Positions 22,480 through 33,521 of a DNA stretch of 64,000 nt are shown one piece after another. A model generated the notes under the pieces. It saw only the letters and a list, made by a program, of their open reading frames with translations. It had not been told where the DNA came from and ran no database searches. This DNA is from Neckera pumila. Lineage: Eukaryota; Streptophyta; Bryopsida; Hypnales; Neckeraceae. The translations under genes were made by a program, and so were the position numbers. The stretch lies in NCBI GenBank assembly GCA_963969595.1, contig OZ018411.1, forward strand, positions 11,596,501-11,660,500, written 5' to 3'. Within the stretch, counting starts at the first letter, position 1; each line of letters starts with the position of its first letter.

Positions 22480-22668
22480 CGTTACGAACCTGTTCGTAAC
22501 AAGTCAATGGTTGTAATGGTTAGGTTTGTTGGTCTCTTTCTATTGTCTTTAAGAACCATGAGAGCAGGTTTGTTCCTCACTTGACATTTTGCCTAATAAA
22601 GATGAAATGATTCCAACACAATGTGTAATCCTTAATTCTTATTCTCATTGTTGTAAATTAGTAGTAAT

Positions 22669-23675
22669 TTAGTTTGAGCGTGATCCGAGTAGAGCATCAG
22701 CTCCTTCGTCAAGTCGGTCCATAATAGGATGGTAACCATACGTGGCATAGAACGGAGAAAACCCTGTCGCAGAGTGGCATGCGTTGTTGTAGGCAATCTC
22801 TGTTAATGGCAAGAGATCAGCCCAATTGTCTTGACGTTTTGTGGTAAACATTCAAAGAAATTGTTCAATTACTTGGTTCACCCTCTCCGTTTGCCCATCC
22901 CCTTGAGGATGAAAAGCCATCATTGGTGAAGGTTGGATTTTGAGATGTTCATATAGTCTGCGCATAAACTTTGACACAAAATTGAGCCCCTATCTGATAT
23001 AAGCTCATCCGGCATGCCGTGATATTTCCACACATTGTTCAAATATAAAGATGCCGTCTCATTAGAGTCAATGGTCTCCTTTGTAGGGACAAAATGAGCT
23101 AGTTTAGTATTTTTATCAACAACCACTAGGATAGAATCATACCCTTTGCTTTGGAGTAGTTTAACAATGAAGTCCGTGGAAACACGTTTCCATGGAGCAT
23201 GAGTGGCTGGAATTGGTTGCAGTAGGCCATGTTGAGGATGATATGTCGCTTTTGACCTTTGGCGCAAATCGCACCTATCAACATATCGATGAACATAATG
23301 ACAAATAGTTGGCCAATAAAAAATTCTGGTTACCAATTCTAAACTTTTGGCCCGGCCTTGATGTCCCGCGGCGGGGGCGTCATGCCTTGATTGCAGGATT
23401 TGTCGTCGGAGTTCATCATCGTTTGGTACATATATCATGTCTTTGAACCAAAGAATTCCATCTATAAGGGTATATTTTTGAAACCGACGGCGGATGTCAT
23501 GCGGACTCATTTTTAATCCCCCTTTTAAAATTGCCAATATTGGTTGCAATGTGGGGTCTTTGTCAATGCATAGTTTTATTTGTTCCAAAATATGGGCATC
23601 ACTCCAAACGGGTTCACAATCCTCCAATGCTGCCAAACGCAAAACGGGACAATTTTCTTCATTTCTGCCTTCCAT
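22669..23675 (-). pseudogene. Integrase domain of the gypsy element
   Basis: The frame 23675-22920 starts after the RNase H linker. It carries the zinc-binding region (RHDAPAAGHQG ... YVDRCDLRQRSK) and the catalytic core with STDFI and ISDRGS, the first two acidic residues. A frameshift near 22975 moves the frame to PSPMMAFHPQGDGQTERVNQ, which holds the third catalytic residue (Glu). An in-frame TGA follows near 22853, and the frame ends [15 protein letters not shown] at 22669. The second cysteine of the CxxC pair is arginine (CDLR), so the zinc finger is broken. Confidence 0.85.
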
Positions 23676-24060
23676 GACATCAACTCTTCTTGAGAGGGCA
23701 TTTGCACGTCCATTTAATGAACCCGGACAATGTTGGATGTCGAAATCGAACGCGGATAGAAATTTTGACCATCAGGCGTGTTGCCTATTTAATTGCTTTG
23801 TAGTAAAAAAAGACTCCAAATTTTTATGGTCCAAAATTACACGGACTTGATGAGGTGATCCTTCTAAATACACACACCAATCCTGAAAAGCTAAAATGAT
23901 GCTTAGAAGTTTTTTTGTCATAGATGTTGTAGTTCTGTTCGGCCGGCGACATTTTACATCCTATGCGCACATGGATGTAAATGACCATCATCCCCATATT
24001 GCGAAAGAACTGCACTTGTTGCCATATCTGATGCATCTGTTTCAACTATAAAAGGCCGTA
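23676..24060 (-). pseudogene. RNase H region of the gypsy element
   Basis: Frames are broken by shifts and a stop, but the readable parts are typical: DASDxATSAVLSQ-type start, VRVILDHKNLESFFTTKQLN, FDFDIQHCPGSLNGRANALS and RRVDVMEGRNEENC, which leads into the integrase frame. In this position between reverse transcriptase and integrase it must be the RNase H domain and linker. Confidence 0.7.
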
Positions 24061-24273
24061 CAAAGTCAGAATGGAGTAATACCGGCACTTGGAGAAATCT
24101 AGATTGGAGGTCCATAAATGCTTGATTTGCTTGTAGATTCTATTCTAATGGTTTATTCTTCTGGGTCAAAATAGTGAGAGGAACAATAATTTTAGAATAA
24201 TCACATATGAACCGGCGGTAAAATTTGCAAATCTAAGGAAAGCTTGAATCTCCTTAATAGACGTGGGAATGGG

Positions 24274-25167
24274 CTAGTCTTTTATAGTTTGCACCTTGTC
24301 TGGGCACATTTCAAGTCCCTTAGCTGAGACAATCATTCCCAAAAATTCTACTGGATACCGATAGAATTGACATTTGGATTCCTTAGCATATAGCCCATGT
24401 TCTTGTAATCTTTGTAACATGTCTCTTACCATTTGCCGATGCTCTTGAAGATTCTCTGAAAAAATTAAGATATGATCTAAATATATGACCATTGATATGT
24501 CTAGAAGATCGTTAAAAATATCTTCCTATAAAGATTGGAATTGAGTCGGGGCATTAGTCAACCTAAACGGCATAACTAAATACTCAAATAATCCATATCG
24601 CATTTTGAAAGCCGTTTTGAATTCATGCCCCTCGGCCATGCGAAGGCAATGATAAGCTTGCCGAATGTCTAATTTGGTGAAAATTGTAGCCCCTACCAAC
24701 CGGTCAGTGAGCTCTAGAATAAGGGGTAGGGGATACCGGTTTCACACGGTAACTTTATTAAGATTCCGGTAATCCACGCACACCCAAATTGAGCTGTCTT
24801 TTTTCCGGGAGAATACAATCGGTGCGAAAACAGGGGACTTGGATCTACAAATCCACCCGTTACCCAAATTTTCTTCTAAATACCTTCGAGGTTCCTCTAA
24901 TTCCACCGGGGACATTGGTCGCAACCCAGTGTTACGAGGCTCTTGTCCCTCTTTAAATTCAATCTTCATGTCACAAGGACCATGGGTTGGCAACTCATTT
25001 GATGCCACTTCACTGAAAGCTCCTTTTAAATCATGATATTCTTTTAGAATGGAGGAGAATAGAGTATCAACTTTAGAAATCTCCAGAGCATAAATTTCCA
25101 CTTCCTTTGCCGAAAGACAAAAGGCTGCTGCAGACACCAATGCATGCTTTGGAGCAATTAATCTCAA
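24274..25167 (-). pseudogene. Reverse transcriptase of the gypsy element
   Basis: The N-terminal part (25167-24742) contains LRPMSPVELEEPRRYLEEN, SPVFAPIVFSRKKDSSIWVC and VDYRNLNKVT, the classic fingers and palm entry. The following segment (24741-24500) is broken. The frame 24492-24274 begins MVIYLDHILIFSENLQEH and continues YAKESKCQFY and VEFLGMIVS. The catalytic YxDD box reads YLDH, so the second catalytic aspartate is lost and the enzyme could not work even without the other breaks. Confidence 0.85.
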
Positions 25168-25632
25168 AACAATTTTCCTTCATTAATATTTGTAACATTT
25201 GGTCCTTCATTAATATTCTTAAAATTCCCTCCTTGATTATTTTTTTTAATATTTTCTACTTCATTACTTTTGTCCTTCAATTCTGTATAACAAAAATCTT
25301 TTTTTTCCTTTGGAATTTTTTCACATTCCAGTTCGTTGTTATTTTCAATTTCTTTTCATAATTCCTGCACAATACACAATGTCTAGCAATAGGAGGAATC
25401 AAATACGACGCTCTGTTGGCACCACCAAATGGTTGGATCGTGGCGGACCAACCAGGGAATGCCTAGAATACATAGATACTTTCCTATATTTATAACATCT
25501 GCCACCAATCTTTCCGATGATTTCCAATACAAGTTCCACCATGGCCTCCTAGGTTATAAGCCCAGAATTGATCACTTGGCTGTCAATTACCCTCACTTTA
25601 CGCGGCACCGCCTTTGGTTGTAGCACCACATT
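25168..25632. other. T-rich stretch between protease and reverse transcriptase
   Basis: About 25180-25370 is strongly T-rich (ATTAATATT and TTTTTTT motifs) and noncoding, unlike the flanking domains. It may be a small insertion or slippage product. The rest looks like decayed linker. Confidence 0.35.
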
Positions 25633-25824
25633 TCATTCCTCAGCAAACCTTGGATGCATAAATATTCCCATGGCCCCCGAGTCCACTAATGTGAGGCATG
25701 GGAAGGAATTGAGCTCCGCATCTAAAGTAACATGTGCACCATGATCGAGAATGGCACACAAGTATAACGGATCCAATCCGCCTTGTGTCTCCCTTGGAAT
25801 TGCTGCAACATTATTTGACCACAT
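25633..25824 (-). pseudogene. Retropepsin-like protease of the gypsy element
   Basis: A minus-strand frame contains LYLCAILDHGAHVTLDAE and then LTLVDSGAMGIFMHPRFA. The LVDSGA box matches the D-(S/T)-G active site of retrotransposon aspartic proteases. The frame is isolated from gag by stops and shifts. Confidence 0.65.
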
Positions 25825-25900
25825 GGTACCTCATTGCAAATTATCCCAAGGAGCCAGCTCAAGGTGGTGCTCTATTATATTGTCCACATTTCCGGTTGCT

Positions 25901-26242
25901 TCAAACGTGGGTGTCTTCTAGATGATGGCAGCGGCGATTTGAACGATGCCCAGGTACTGAAGCTTCTCCTTTAGTCCCGAGCTTTCTCTTTTCCCAAAGA
26001 GGTGCCTTCCACTCCAATGATAGTTGAAATAGATAATGGCCTAGAGGGATTTGTAGGGCAGCGTGATCGAATGTGACCCAACTTACCGCAACCCCAGCAA
26101 CACCCTTGACATTGATACTCTTGCCGTTCCGCCGCTGTCTTTGCCAAGGCTGTAGTAGGAGCACGCACCGCACCAAGCTCCATTGGCACTGGCCGGAGGT
26201 ATTTGAGTTAGATTGAAATTTCCCTACGGCATCTCGTGGCAA
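25901..26242 (-). pseudogene. Gag zinc-knuckle region of the gypsy element
   Basis: A frame at 26189-25971 reads CWGCGKLGHIRSRC, a perfect CX2CX4HX4C nucleocapsid zinc knuckle. An overlapping shifted frame covers 26242-25901. This marks the C-terminus of Gag. Confidence 0.75.
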
Positions 26243-27057
26243 GATTGTTGGAGATCAAAAATTTGTAGCCTCAATTTGTGAACGGCGATTTTGGCGCTGA
26301 CCCCATAATCTCTCATCGATCTGTGGCGCCATCGACATCCACTCTTATAGCCGCCGTGGTTGAGCCTTAGCTTTCGTCACTGAATCCAAAATCTTGTCCT
26401 TGAGTCCACCACAAAATCAAGCCACTAAATTGGATTCATTCCAATCAATTTGAGTCGCATATTCATTAAACATAGAAATATAATTGGCCACTGACCCAGT
26501 TTGGCGAAGCTTTTCAAGGCAATCCTCGGCATTGCTCCTATGATCAATATCCCCATAGACGGCAATAACGGATTCTCGAAAAGCATTATAATCACCCAAT
26601 AATTCGTGATCACGTTCCTCGTCCAAGGCTTGAAGAAGAGGCATAGCCCAATTTTGCACCGCTCCTGTCATATGTGAAAGAGCATAAGCTACTTTATCTG
26701 CATCAGAGCTATAAGTTCGCGGCTTACCTTGAAATACAAGATGGAGTTGCGCAACCATCGATACACCTCATTTCCCTTCTTTCCGGAAAACTTATTTGGT
26801 TACGCTACCTTAGATTTCTTGTGTTCCATGTTTGATTCCGCACACCTCCTTCCTAGTATCCCTCCTCTGCTAGATGTGGGAGAGACAACCGGTTGTGGCC
26901 CTCCTGCCGCTCTGCTTGAAATCTCCTACATCAAATGAGGAATTGCAGCTTCAAAAACAATCTAAATTTGTTGTTGGATGAAGGCCGCCCACTGGGACCC
27001 CACCTCATCTGGCATCAATGCTTCCCCCGGGTTGACCACCAATGGCTCTTGATCCAT
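26243..27057 (-). pseudogene. Gag region of the gypsy element
   Basis: A minus-strand ATG at 27057 opens MDQEPLVVNPGEALMPDE, soon interrupted by stops. The best preserved part (26758-26417) reads KVAYALSHMTGAVQNWAMP, ENPLL/RESVIAVYGDIDHRS and TGSVANYISMFNEYA, matching retrotransposon Gag. It lies immediately upstream of the zinc knuckle, as expected. Confidence 0.75.
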
Positions 27058-27216
27058 CGAATAATATTAGGTTCAGGAATCAATAAATCATAGAAAATCC
27101 CTCGTTGCGATGGCCGTTGGTCAGAGCCATCAATGCACCTTCAACCTATAAATTTGAATTAGAGCATGGACTTTGCATGACTTGACATTATATTACGTAC
27201 CGACTTGACGAAGGAG

Positions 27217-27443
27217 TCGATGCTCTACTCGGATCACTCTCAAACTAAATTACTACTAATTTACAACAATGAGAATAAGAATTAAGTATTACACATTGTG
27301 TTGGGATCATTTCATCTTTATTAGGCAAAATGTCAAGTGAGGAACAAACCTCCTCTCATGGTTCTTAAAGACAATAGAAAGAGACCAACTAACCTAACCG
27401 TTACAACCATTCACTTGTTACAAACGAGTTTGTAACAAGAAGT
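27217..27443 (+). repeat. Opposite-strand fragment of a related gypsy element
   Basis: Read on the plus strand this starts RLDEGVDALLGSLSN and a stop, matching the integrase C-terminus at 22669-22702 on the other strand. It then continues through the same 3' flank, ending in the palindrome TTGTTACAAACGAGTTTGTAACAA. The two copies are about 90% alike by eye over about 220 bp and face each other, forming a 4.96 kb inverted pair around the gypsy remnant. Confidence 0.75.
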
Positions 27444-28099
27444 TAGACATTAATTAGGTTAGAATCTTAGCGTTTAGAACAAGTAGGTAATTTTTTGAGG
27501 CTTCTTAATCCAATTCATATATAATACCCAAAATCCAGAAGTTACGGATAGCTAAAATTAAACTATAGGATAAAATAGGAATTTAGGATTTCCATTAAAA
27601 AGAATTAGCAAGGAGTCTTTTAGGTCAAAATTAGGTTTGAATTTAGAATGCAATAGTCAAAATTGATTAAGAACCAACCCTAAATTTCATAATTTAGTTA
27701 AAACTAGTTATTACTTTCAATTAGTAGAGAGATCTTAAGATAAAATTAGGAATTAATCTCAATTAGCCAGTAACTTTCACTAGGAACCTGGGAATCTACC
27801 TTTCTTCACCACTTGGTAGAAAAAAGGGTACATTCTACCACTCATTTAGATGCAAATCTAGTTTAGATTAGCTTTTATTTTCTCTCCCGTGGTTCAATTA
27901 ACCACAATCTTTAAACCTTTAACAAATAGTGTGATTGACTATTTGAAATTAGGAAATTCTCAGGTAACTAAAAGTGTCCATTGCTTGGAAGGCGTACACT
28001 TGCTTAGGAGTCATACACCCAGGAGTGAACCTCCATTCTAAAAGCCGCTAAAATTGTAAGCCACTTTCTGGCTCAAGGGTGGAGTTAGAAACACTTACA
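27444..28099. other. AT-rich intergenic stretch
   Basis: No gene or clear repeat was found. It may contain LTR sequence belonging to the fragment at 27217-27443, but I found no partner. Confidence 0.35.
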
Positions 28100-28965
28100 A
28101 TTACCAGTAGGACATACTTGATGAGTAATTTTTAAATCTCCCTCTTATTCACAAATACAATTGGCTTCGTCTCTAATGTTCACATTACTTTGCTTGGGTG
28201 GTTTGTTGGATATGAACAAGAAGATGCCAAATTTGTCATCAAATTGAACGTTTCAATACAAATCCCATTGAAGCCGCACAACTACAGCCATGAACATGAC
28301 CTTTGAAATGAACCTTTTGCTCCTACAAGTACAATGTGGTTCTTCTTCTTCCAGCTTGAAGTAGCATTGTTGCTTGCCCTTGATGATGAAGTACCACTTC
28401 TCATCAATGTGGATGAGGTCCATTAGGTCTTGGAATTGCTAAGGCTTTGCTGGGTCAAGCAATGACAAATATAACTTCAAGCGAGCAACCTTGTTGCTAT
28501 CCTTTAAAAGCAACTTCATGGTGTTTGTATGCGCCTTTACTTGCCCTTCTACTCTATGGCAATGGAGGGTTGATTTCAATATATTCAACTAGACAGCTAA
28601 TGAGCATTTATTTTGGCGCAATGATAGAGGAATGACCTTGATAGCTCTGATCAACTTCTTCCTGCACCAGCCCAACTTGTCTTGCCATCTTGGATGACAC
28701 ATCAGCAACTAGCTTGCCGCTTGCTAGTGACTCCTACGCTTGCTTCCACAGCTTGATGATAGTCTCACTAGTCACTCCAAATTGCTTGGCCACATCCTTG
28801 AGGGCATTGCGCTAAAGATGACCTAGCGTTTCTAGCTTCTACTTGATGAGGAGTATCTAGTAAGCAACCATACGCTTCTCATTAGTCATGTTGGGCTTTT
28901 TGCGGCGGTTGATCATAGCTCCAGAAGTAGCTCTAACAGCAACAACTTGTTGAACATTGAGTTTG
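28100..28965 (-). pseudogene. Decayed plant mariner-like transposase
   Basis: Read on the minus strand: RRKKPNMTNEKRMVAY, then a helix-turn-helix ALKDVAKQFGVTSETIIKLW, then VADVSSKMARQVG, and later DLMDLIHIDEKWYFIIKGKQ, LEEEEPHCTCRSKRFISKV and MFMAVV. The IDEKW box is the first catalytic aspartate region of plant Tc1/mariner (Soymar-like) transposases, and the EEPH..SKRFI..KVMF block is equally typical. A later frame reads KFGIFLFISNKPPKQ. There are several in-frame stops and shifts, and the C-terminal catalytic residue is not visible, so it is truncated and dead. Confidence 0.75.
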
Positions 28966-29484
28966 ATTTTCTACAAGGGAAAGCAATTGATAGAAGTCGC
29001 AATAGCTAACAGAAGCTTTGCAGGGACACTCACACTAGCCAGGTGATCAAAAGGCGGATCAATAGACATTTTGCACATACCAAACATGATTGAAGTTGCA
29101 CTAGAGAAAATGAAGAAGTGGATATCAATTTTTTGGTGATGGAAAGCCATCATGAACCTAGCTTTCAACGGGACTTTCAATGGAACTTTCAATGCCGGAT
29201 ATGCTTTTTCAAATACATTATAGCTCTATTTTTTGACAAAATCTGAGCTTATTTTAGCCAATTTTCTCTAACTATGGAATAATTTTTGGACAAAGGAATA
29301 TTCTAGGAGTCAAATACAATATTGTATTTTCAATTTTCTACAAACTATAATGATGAAATTATGTATTTTTTTGGTATGCAAATACTTTGTTGCAAAATGC
29401 TATTTGTACCAATGTCTCCTAGTCTTCATACCCTCTTCAATTGAGGCTCTAAACTTGGCCCAGTGTTCATGTACTGCTTAACCA
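28966..29484. other. Intergenic stretch
   Basis: It contains a short tandem repeat near 29155-29195 (GGAACTTTCAATG/GGACTTTCAACG). Otherwise nothing was recognised. It may include the 5' end of the mariner-like element. Confidence 0.35.
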
Positions 29485-29488
29485 TTAA

Positions 29489-30415
29489 CCCCTAAAGTTT
29501 CATTGTCCCTTCAAGAGACAAAATGAATTTCAGATAGACTCCTAAGTCTCAATTTTTGTAGTGATATTTTGAATTTTTTTTAAGATAGAAAAATAAATCA
29601 GCTTTTGAAGAGTGTAATTTTTATTTCACTTTGTACCCAGGACAAAAGCTAAGCCATCCTAAGCACAAAATGGAACTTATAAGGTAGCGAAAAAATTCAC
29701 AAAAATTTGAAATTATTATTTGTATAGTATTAGATTGGATGGGATTGGATTGTATACTCTGTTTGCATGGAAAACCCAAAATTGTAGGCAATACCACTAA
29801 AATCCACTTTTGTCCGACTGACCAAAGTGGATGACAGAGGGCCTTTAGTATTAAAAATTGACCTTAGTACTGAATAATATTCAATTTTTATTAACATTAT
29901 CAAGTTTAATAGACCATAGTATCCGCCTAAACCATACATAGTAAAAATTACAGCATCCTCTTGAAATAATAAAGTATTGATTTTCTTTTTTTACTCAGTT
30001 TTCACAAATTTTCAAAACATAAAGTTTTATAAGGTTTCATATGCTTGCTTAAATAATTTGATTATTGCGATTAGTGTATTTCAATTCCATCTTGACGATT
30101 TAATTTTTCTTTCAATTCAATATTGGTAGTGTAAAATTTTAAGTCAAAAAGATTCAAAGTCTTATAATCTAGTCACAAAAGGTGCAAAAACAACTCTTTT
30201 TTGTTCACCTTGAATGCAAATATCTTGCAATCTAACTTATGTTGTCAAAGTTATAAAAAAATTCCGTACATTTTTATACTCCGTACTAGTCATTGTAAGA
30301 TCATGTGGTCAAATATGAGAAAAAAATAGGTTTTAGTTTTTTATCTCTTTGCAACAGAAATAGCAATTTTGAGTGTTTGTTGATGAAAAAAAGGTCTTGG
30401 GATTTTACTGGATGG
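29489..30415. repeat. TTAA/CCCCTAAA repeat family copy
   Basis: The left end reads ATTAA then CCCCTAAAGTTTCATTGTCC. Internal blocks match the copies at 32190, 39675 and 44360: CAGCTTTTGAAGAGTGTAAT then TTTATTTCA, ACAAAAGCTAAG, and GTGTATTTCAATTCCATCTT. The right end is decayed (GGTCTTGGGATTTTACTGG). Boundaries on the right are approximate. Confidence 0.5.
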
Positions 30416-32185
30416 AGCTCAAAATCCTTCATATTTACATGGGTAATTTTTCATTCTCATTTTTTTTGCAATGAAATCACATGTCTAGTGTACTTCATAA
30501 ATCCTCAAATTAGTAGTGCAAATTTCAAATTATCATGAATTTTTGAAGAAAAATTGAAGAAAATTCATATAAAATACTACCTTTGTCCCAAAAGAGTTTC
30601 TCGCATTTAGTGGATTTCTTTTATCCTCCTATTAGTAGAAAAATGGGCCAAATCAACCCCATGGTAGTACAACATATTTTTGTCAGCCAATTGGTGGGAT
30701 TGTGGAAGCAAGAAGTTTGGGATATGTTCGGTGTTTATTTTTCTAATCATCCCAATTACGCCACATATTAATAGATTATGGCTTTGAGGGTCATCCATTA
30801 TAAAAAGACTTTCCTTTAAGTGGATATGATCTTCTTGTTGGACGAAGTGTTCCAAATTATGGCTAAACATAACATTTTAAAAACCAATTTTGAGCTGTAA
30901 GTAGAGTTTGGTGCACTCCTAGCATTCTAGAAACTTTGAGTTTTAAAGCCCTTTAAAAAGTAGAATTTCATAATATTGAAAAGTAGAATTTTTTGGACGT
31001 TTTCAAAGAGTCAATTAATTGTTGAGTGTGAGGTCATCATTTTGTAGGCATTTTGTATATGCCTAAACTATGTGTGACCCTTTATTCAACCTCTTAGAGC
31101 TTCATTTCTTTCAAATTGGCATTGCATGGAGGGGAATAAAGTACAACAAGATCATGTTGGGACAGAAAGAGTACAAAACATGCTAAAAAAATCTTAAAAT
31201 TTTAGAACAAAAGTACATTATAATATAAAAGACTCTAATATAAATTAAGTCTCTATCCCATTCTATATTTAGAAATATGGTTTCAGATCCTCATCTTCAA
31301 ATTTCAACAAAATGCTTAATTTAAAGAATTTTTCAAAATTTTAAAACAAAGCAGAAGCTTTATATTGTTTATTTTGCTCGAGAGTAAAACACTCCATTTT
31401 GAATATCAAAATCAAGTTCTCCAAAAAAGAATCAAGAAAGACTAAAATACAATGTATAAATTACTATCTTTTGGATAGTAATATAATTAGCCCATGAAAC
31501 CAAAAACAACTAATATGATTTGAACAATTAATTTAATATTGTGGACATAGTGGGGTTGTCAGACCTTCTCTCCATTCTTAATTTTTAAAGAATGAGGATG
31601 TGTCACTTTCTCCTTGAATTACAAAGGATCTTAATACTTTGAAGATTGAGAAGCTTTTTCCTTCTCCTTTTGAGGTGAAAGGATGGGCATAAAGATTGAG
31701 AAGATGTGGAGAAGATTAACAAGCCTTATCCATTCTCATTCTCTACAAGACACAAAACGGGGTCATGGAGAAGGGCTTCTATTGGCTCTTCTTTTTCAAC
31801 CCCTAAGTTAGTATACTCTAAAAGCAACCATCTTCTTCAAACCACTCCTATAATTAGCTATTGAACGGATATGAGGTGGTCCTTAAATGGACCTCTTTAG
31901 CCACTAAGTGATTCAAAGAAAATCTGCTATTTATTGTAAGAGCAAATTGTTTCTCTTGGTTTCCTTCCATCTCTTTATAAATTGTAGGTGGACGGATTTT
32001 GAGAGACCTACAATCCAATAATAGGCGCCTACGACACAAATCTTTGAAAATTCATAAATAATTCAATAATGCATGGAAAAATACAAAACTACTTGTGTTA
32101 CATTGTACATCTATTTTCTTTCTTTGAAAAAATGAGCTAAAAATCTTCCATCCACAAAAATCTTTTAAAAAAGGTAGATTAGCCC
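30416..32185. other. AT-rich intergenic stretch
   Basis: No gene, structured RNA or terminal repeats were recognised. Short frames here show no domain. Confidence 0.4.
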
Positions 32186-32189
32186 TTAA

Positions 32190-32459
32190 CCCCTAAAAGA
32201 CTGTTTGTCCCCTTGAGGGACAATTGAGTCTAAGTAGGTTCCTATGATCTCAATTCATTGTGAATGTTTTTGAATTTTTTTTGAGAACATGTGGTTCTGC
32301 AAGAGCTTTATAGATATATAATTTTATTTCAATCGATGCTCGGTAGCAAAGGTTATGGCACAATAAGCCAAAAGTAGAGGTTGGTTTTTTTTAGTGTACG
32401 CAACACAAGTGATAGTTTTGAGTATTCCTTGATAGAAAATGACCTCAATCCTTTAGGGG
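32190..32459. mobile_element. TTAA-flanked MITE, 270 bp
   Basis: This is the cleanest copy of the family. It reads TTAA, then CCCCTAAAAG at the left, and CTTTAGGGG then TTAA at the right. Perfect TTAA duplications with CCC-starting inverted ends are characteristic of piggyBac-type transposition. Inside are GTCCCCTTGAGGGAC, a small hairpin, and the GCTCGGTAGCAAAGGTTATGG block shared with the other copies. The class assignment is an inference; no transposase is present. Confidence 0.65.
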
Positions 32460-32463
32460 TTAA

Positions 32464-33148
32464 GGTAGCAACATCCATAACCATCACTGTATCCATGCTT
32501 CAATGGTAGAGTTCTTTTACAATATCTTTAAAAGTCCTTGAAATTGTTCCCTTAGTTAATTGTGGTTGGTGGGCTCTGATTTTTTTAGATTTTGATGCTA
32601 GAATCAAGGCAACTTTGCTACAATGCTATTTAGGGTGCTCTAGGGAGTTCCACTTTAAAAATTCATAGAAATTAGACGCATTATCCTTTTTTTTTTGAAT
32701 TCATAATTTTCAATTGCTTATATTGGAAAAAAAAATTCTAGTAAAAGATGCCTTCAACTATGCTGAATTACTTATCTTGAGGGTTATGGATGTTACTACC
32801 TTAAATAGTTGCTTTTAAAGCAAACTACCTTACCTCTCATTCTTCATAGAAGTTTCATTCTTAGAAGAGATGTCACAATTGAAATCCTAGTATTAATCAA
32901 GTTGCACCCTCCTAAAATGGATGAAAACCATCCATTTTTCAACATGAAGAAAGACTATTTGACCATCTAAATGTCAATTTTAGTTCTCAACTGAATACCT
33001 TTCAAAGTTGTTTCCATGAACCCTGTTGGAGTGGCAGAGCCAGATATTTAGCTTAAGTGTTTTGGGTCCAACCAAATGAACCAATCCTATTGTTCTAACC
33101 AAAAAAAATGCCCTCTTTTTGGGAGAAGGCTCATTAGTAAGTAACTAG
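32464..33148. other. AT-rich intergenic stretch
   Basis: No gene or recognised repeat was seen between two MITEs. Confidence 0.4.
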
Positions 33149-33371
33149 CACTAGAAGAAAATTGCGTTGGAACGTAGGAAAACACGTGGGATTGGTTTTG
33201 TTGAGTTCCTAGTTTCTAACACAAATTTTTGCGTTCCAACGTGTTTTTGCGTTGCAATTGCAATGCAATGCAGAAACGCATTGGAATGCAAAAATCTGTG
33301 TTAGTAACTAGGAACTCAAAAAAACCAATCCCACGTGTTTTCCTACATTCCAATGCAGTTTTCTTCTAGTG
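33149..33371. mobile_element. Complete CACTA-type MITE, 223 bp
   Basis: It starts CACTAGAAGAAAATTGCGTT and ends GCAGTTTTCTTCTAGTG. The arms are inverted copies along their full length, including ACACGTGGGATTGGTTTTGT against its inverse near 33330. A perfect 3-bp target duplication TAG lies at 33146-33148 and 33372-33374. A broken copy is at 17852, and a distant relative is at 43877-44183. Confidence 0.9.
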
Positions 33372-33381
33372 TAGCTGCCCT

Positions 33382-33521
33382 CACTACAAGAAAACAATGT
33401 CCGAATTGACACATCCTAATTGACTAAAATGTCCAAATTGACAAAATTTTGTCAAAAAAATGTCCGAAGTGACAAAAAATTGACAAAAAAATGTCCGAAT
33501 TGACACTGCTCCCTTGTAGTG
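33382..33521. mobile_element. Small CACTA-ended element with TGTCCGAATTGACA repeats, 140 bp
   Basis: It begins CACTACAAGAAAACAATGTC and ends CCTTGTAGTG. Flanking trinucleotides are CCT and TCT. The interior is made of four to five copies of (A)TGTCC(G/A)AA(T/G)TGACA. This resembles the subterminal GTCCAAATCAACA repeats of the large elements at 3815-5251 and 40831-43650. It lies only 8 bp beyond the target duplication of the MITE at 33149. Confidence 0.7.

Larger units (their letters stand above)
22480..27057 (-). mobile_element. Decayed Ty3/gypsy retrotransposon
   Basis: Read on the minus strand, the order is gag, zinc knuckle, protease, reverse transcriptase, RNase H, integrase. That order, with integrase last, defines Ty3/gypsy. 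Stops and frameshifts occur in every domain. The segments are listed separately. I found no pair of direct LTRs. Instead, the sequence at the integrase end (22480-22702) recurs inverted at 27217-27443. A palindrome GTTACGAACAGGTTCGTAAC at about 22480-22500 (minus-strand reading) may mark the start of a 3' LTR. Confidence 0.85.

Noticed and set aside
22300..22480. 3' LTR of the gypsy element
   Set aside because: No direct partner exists near 27057-27217, so an LTR cannot be delimited from this window.
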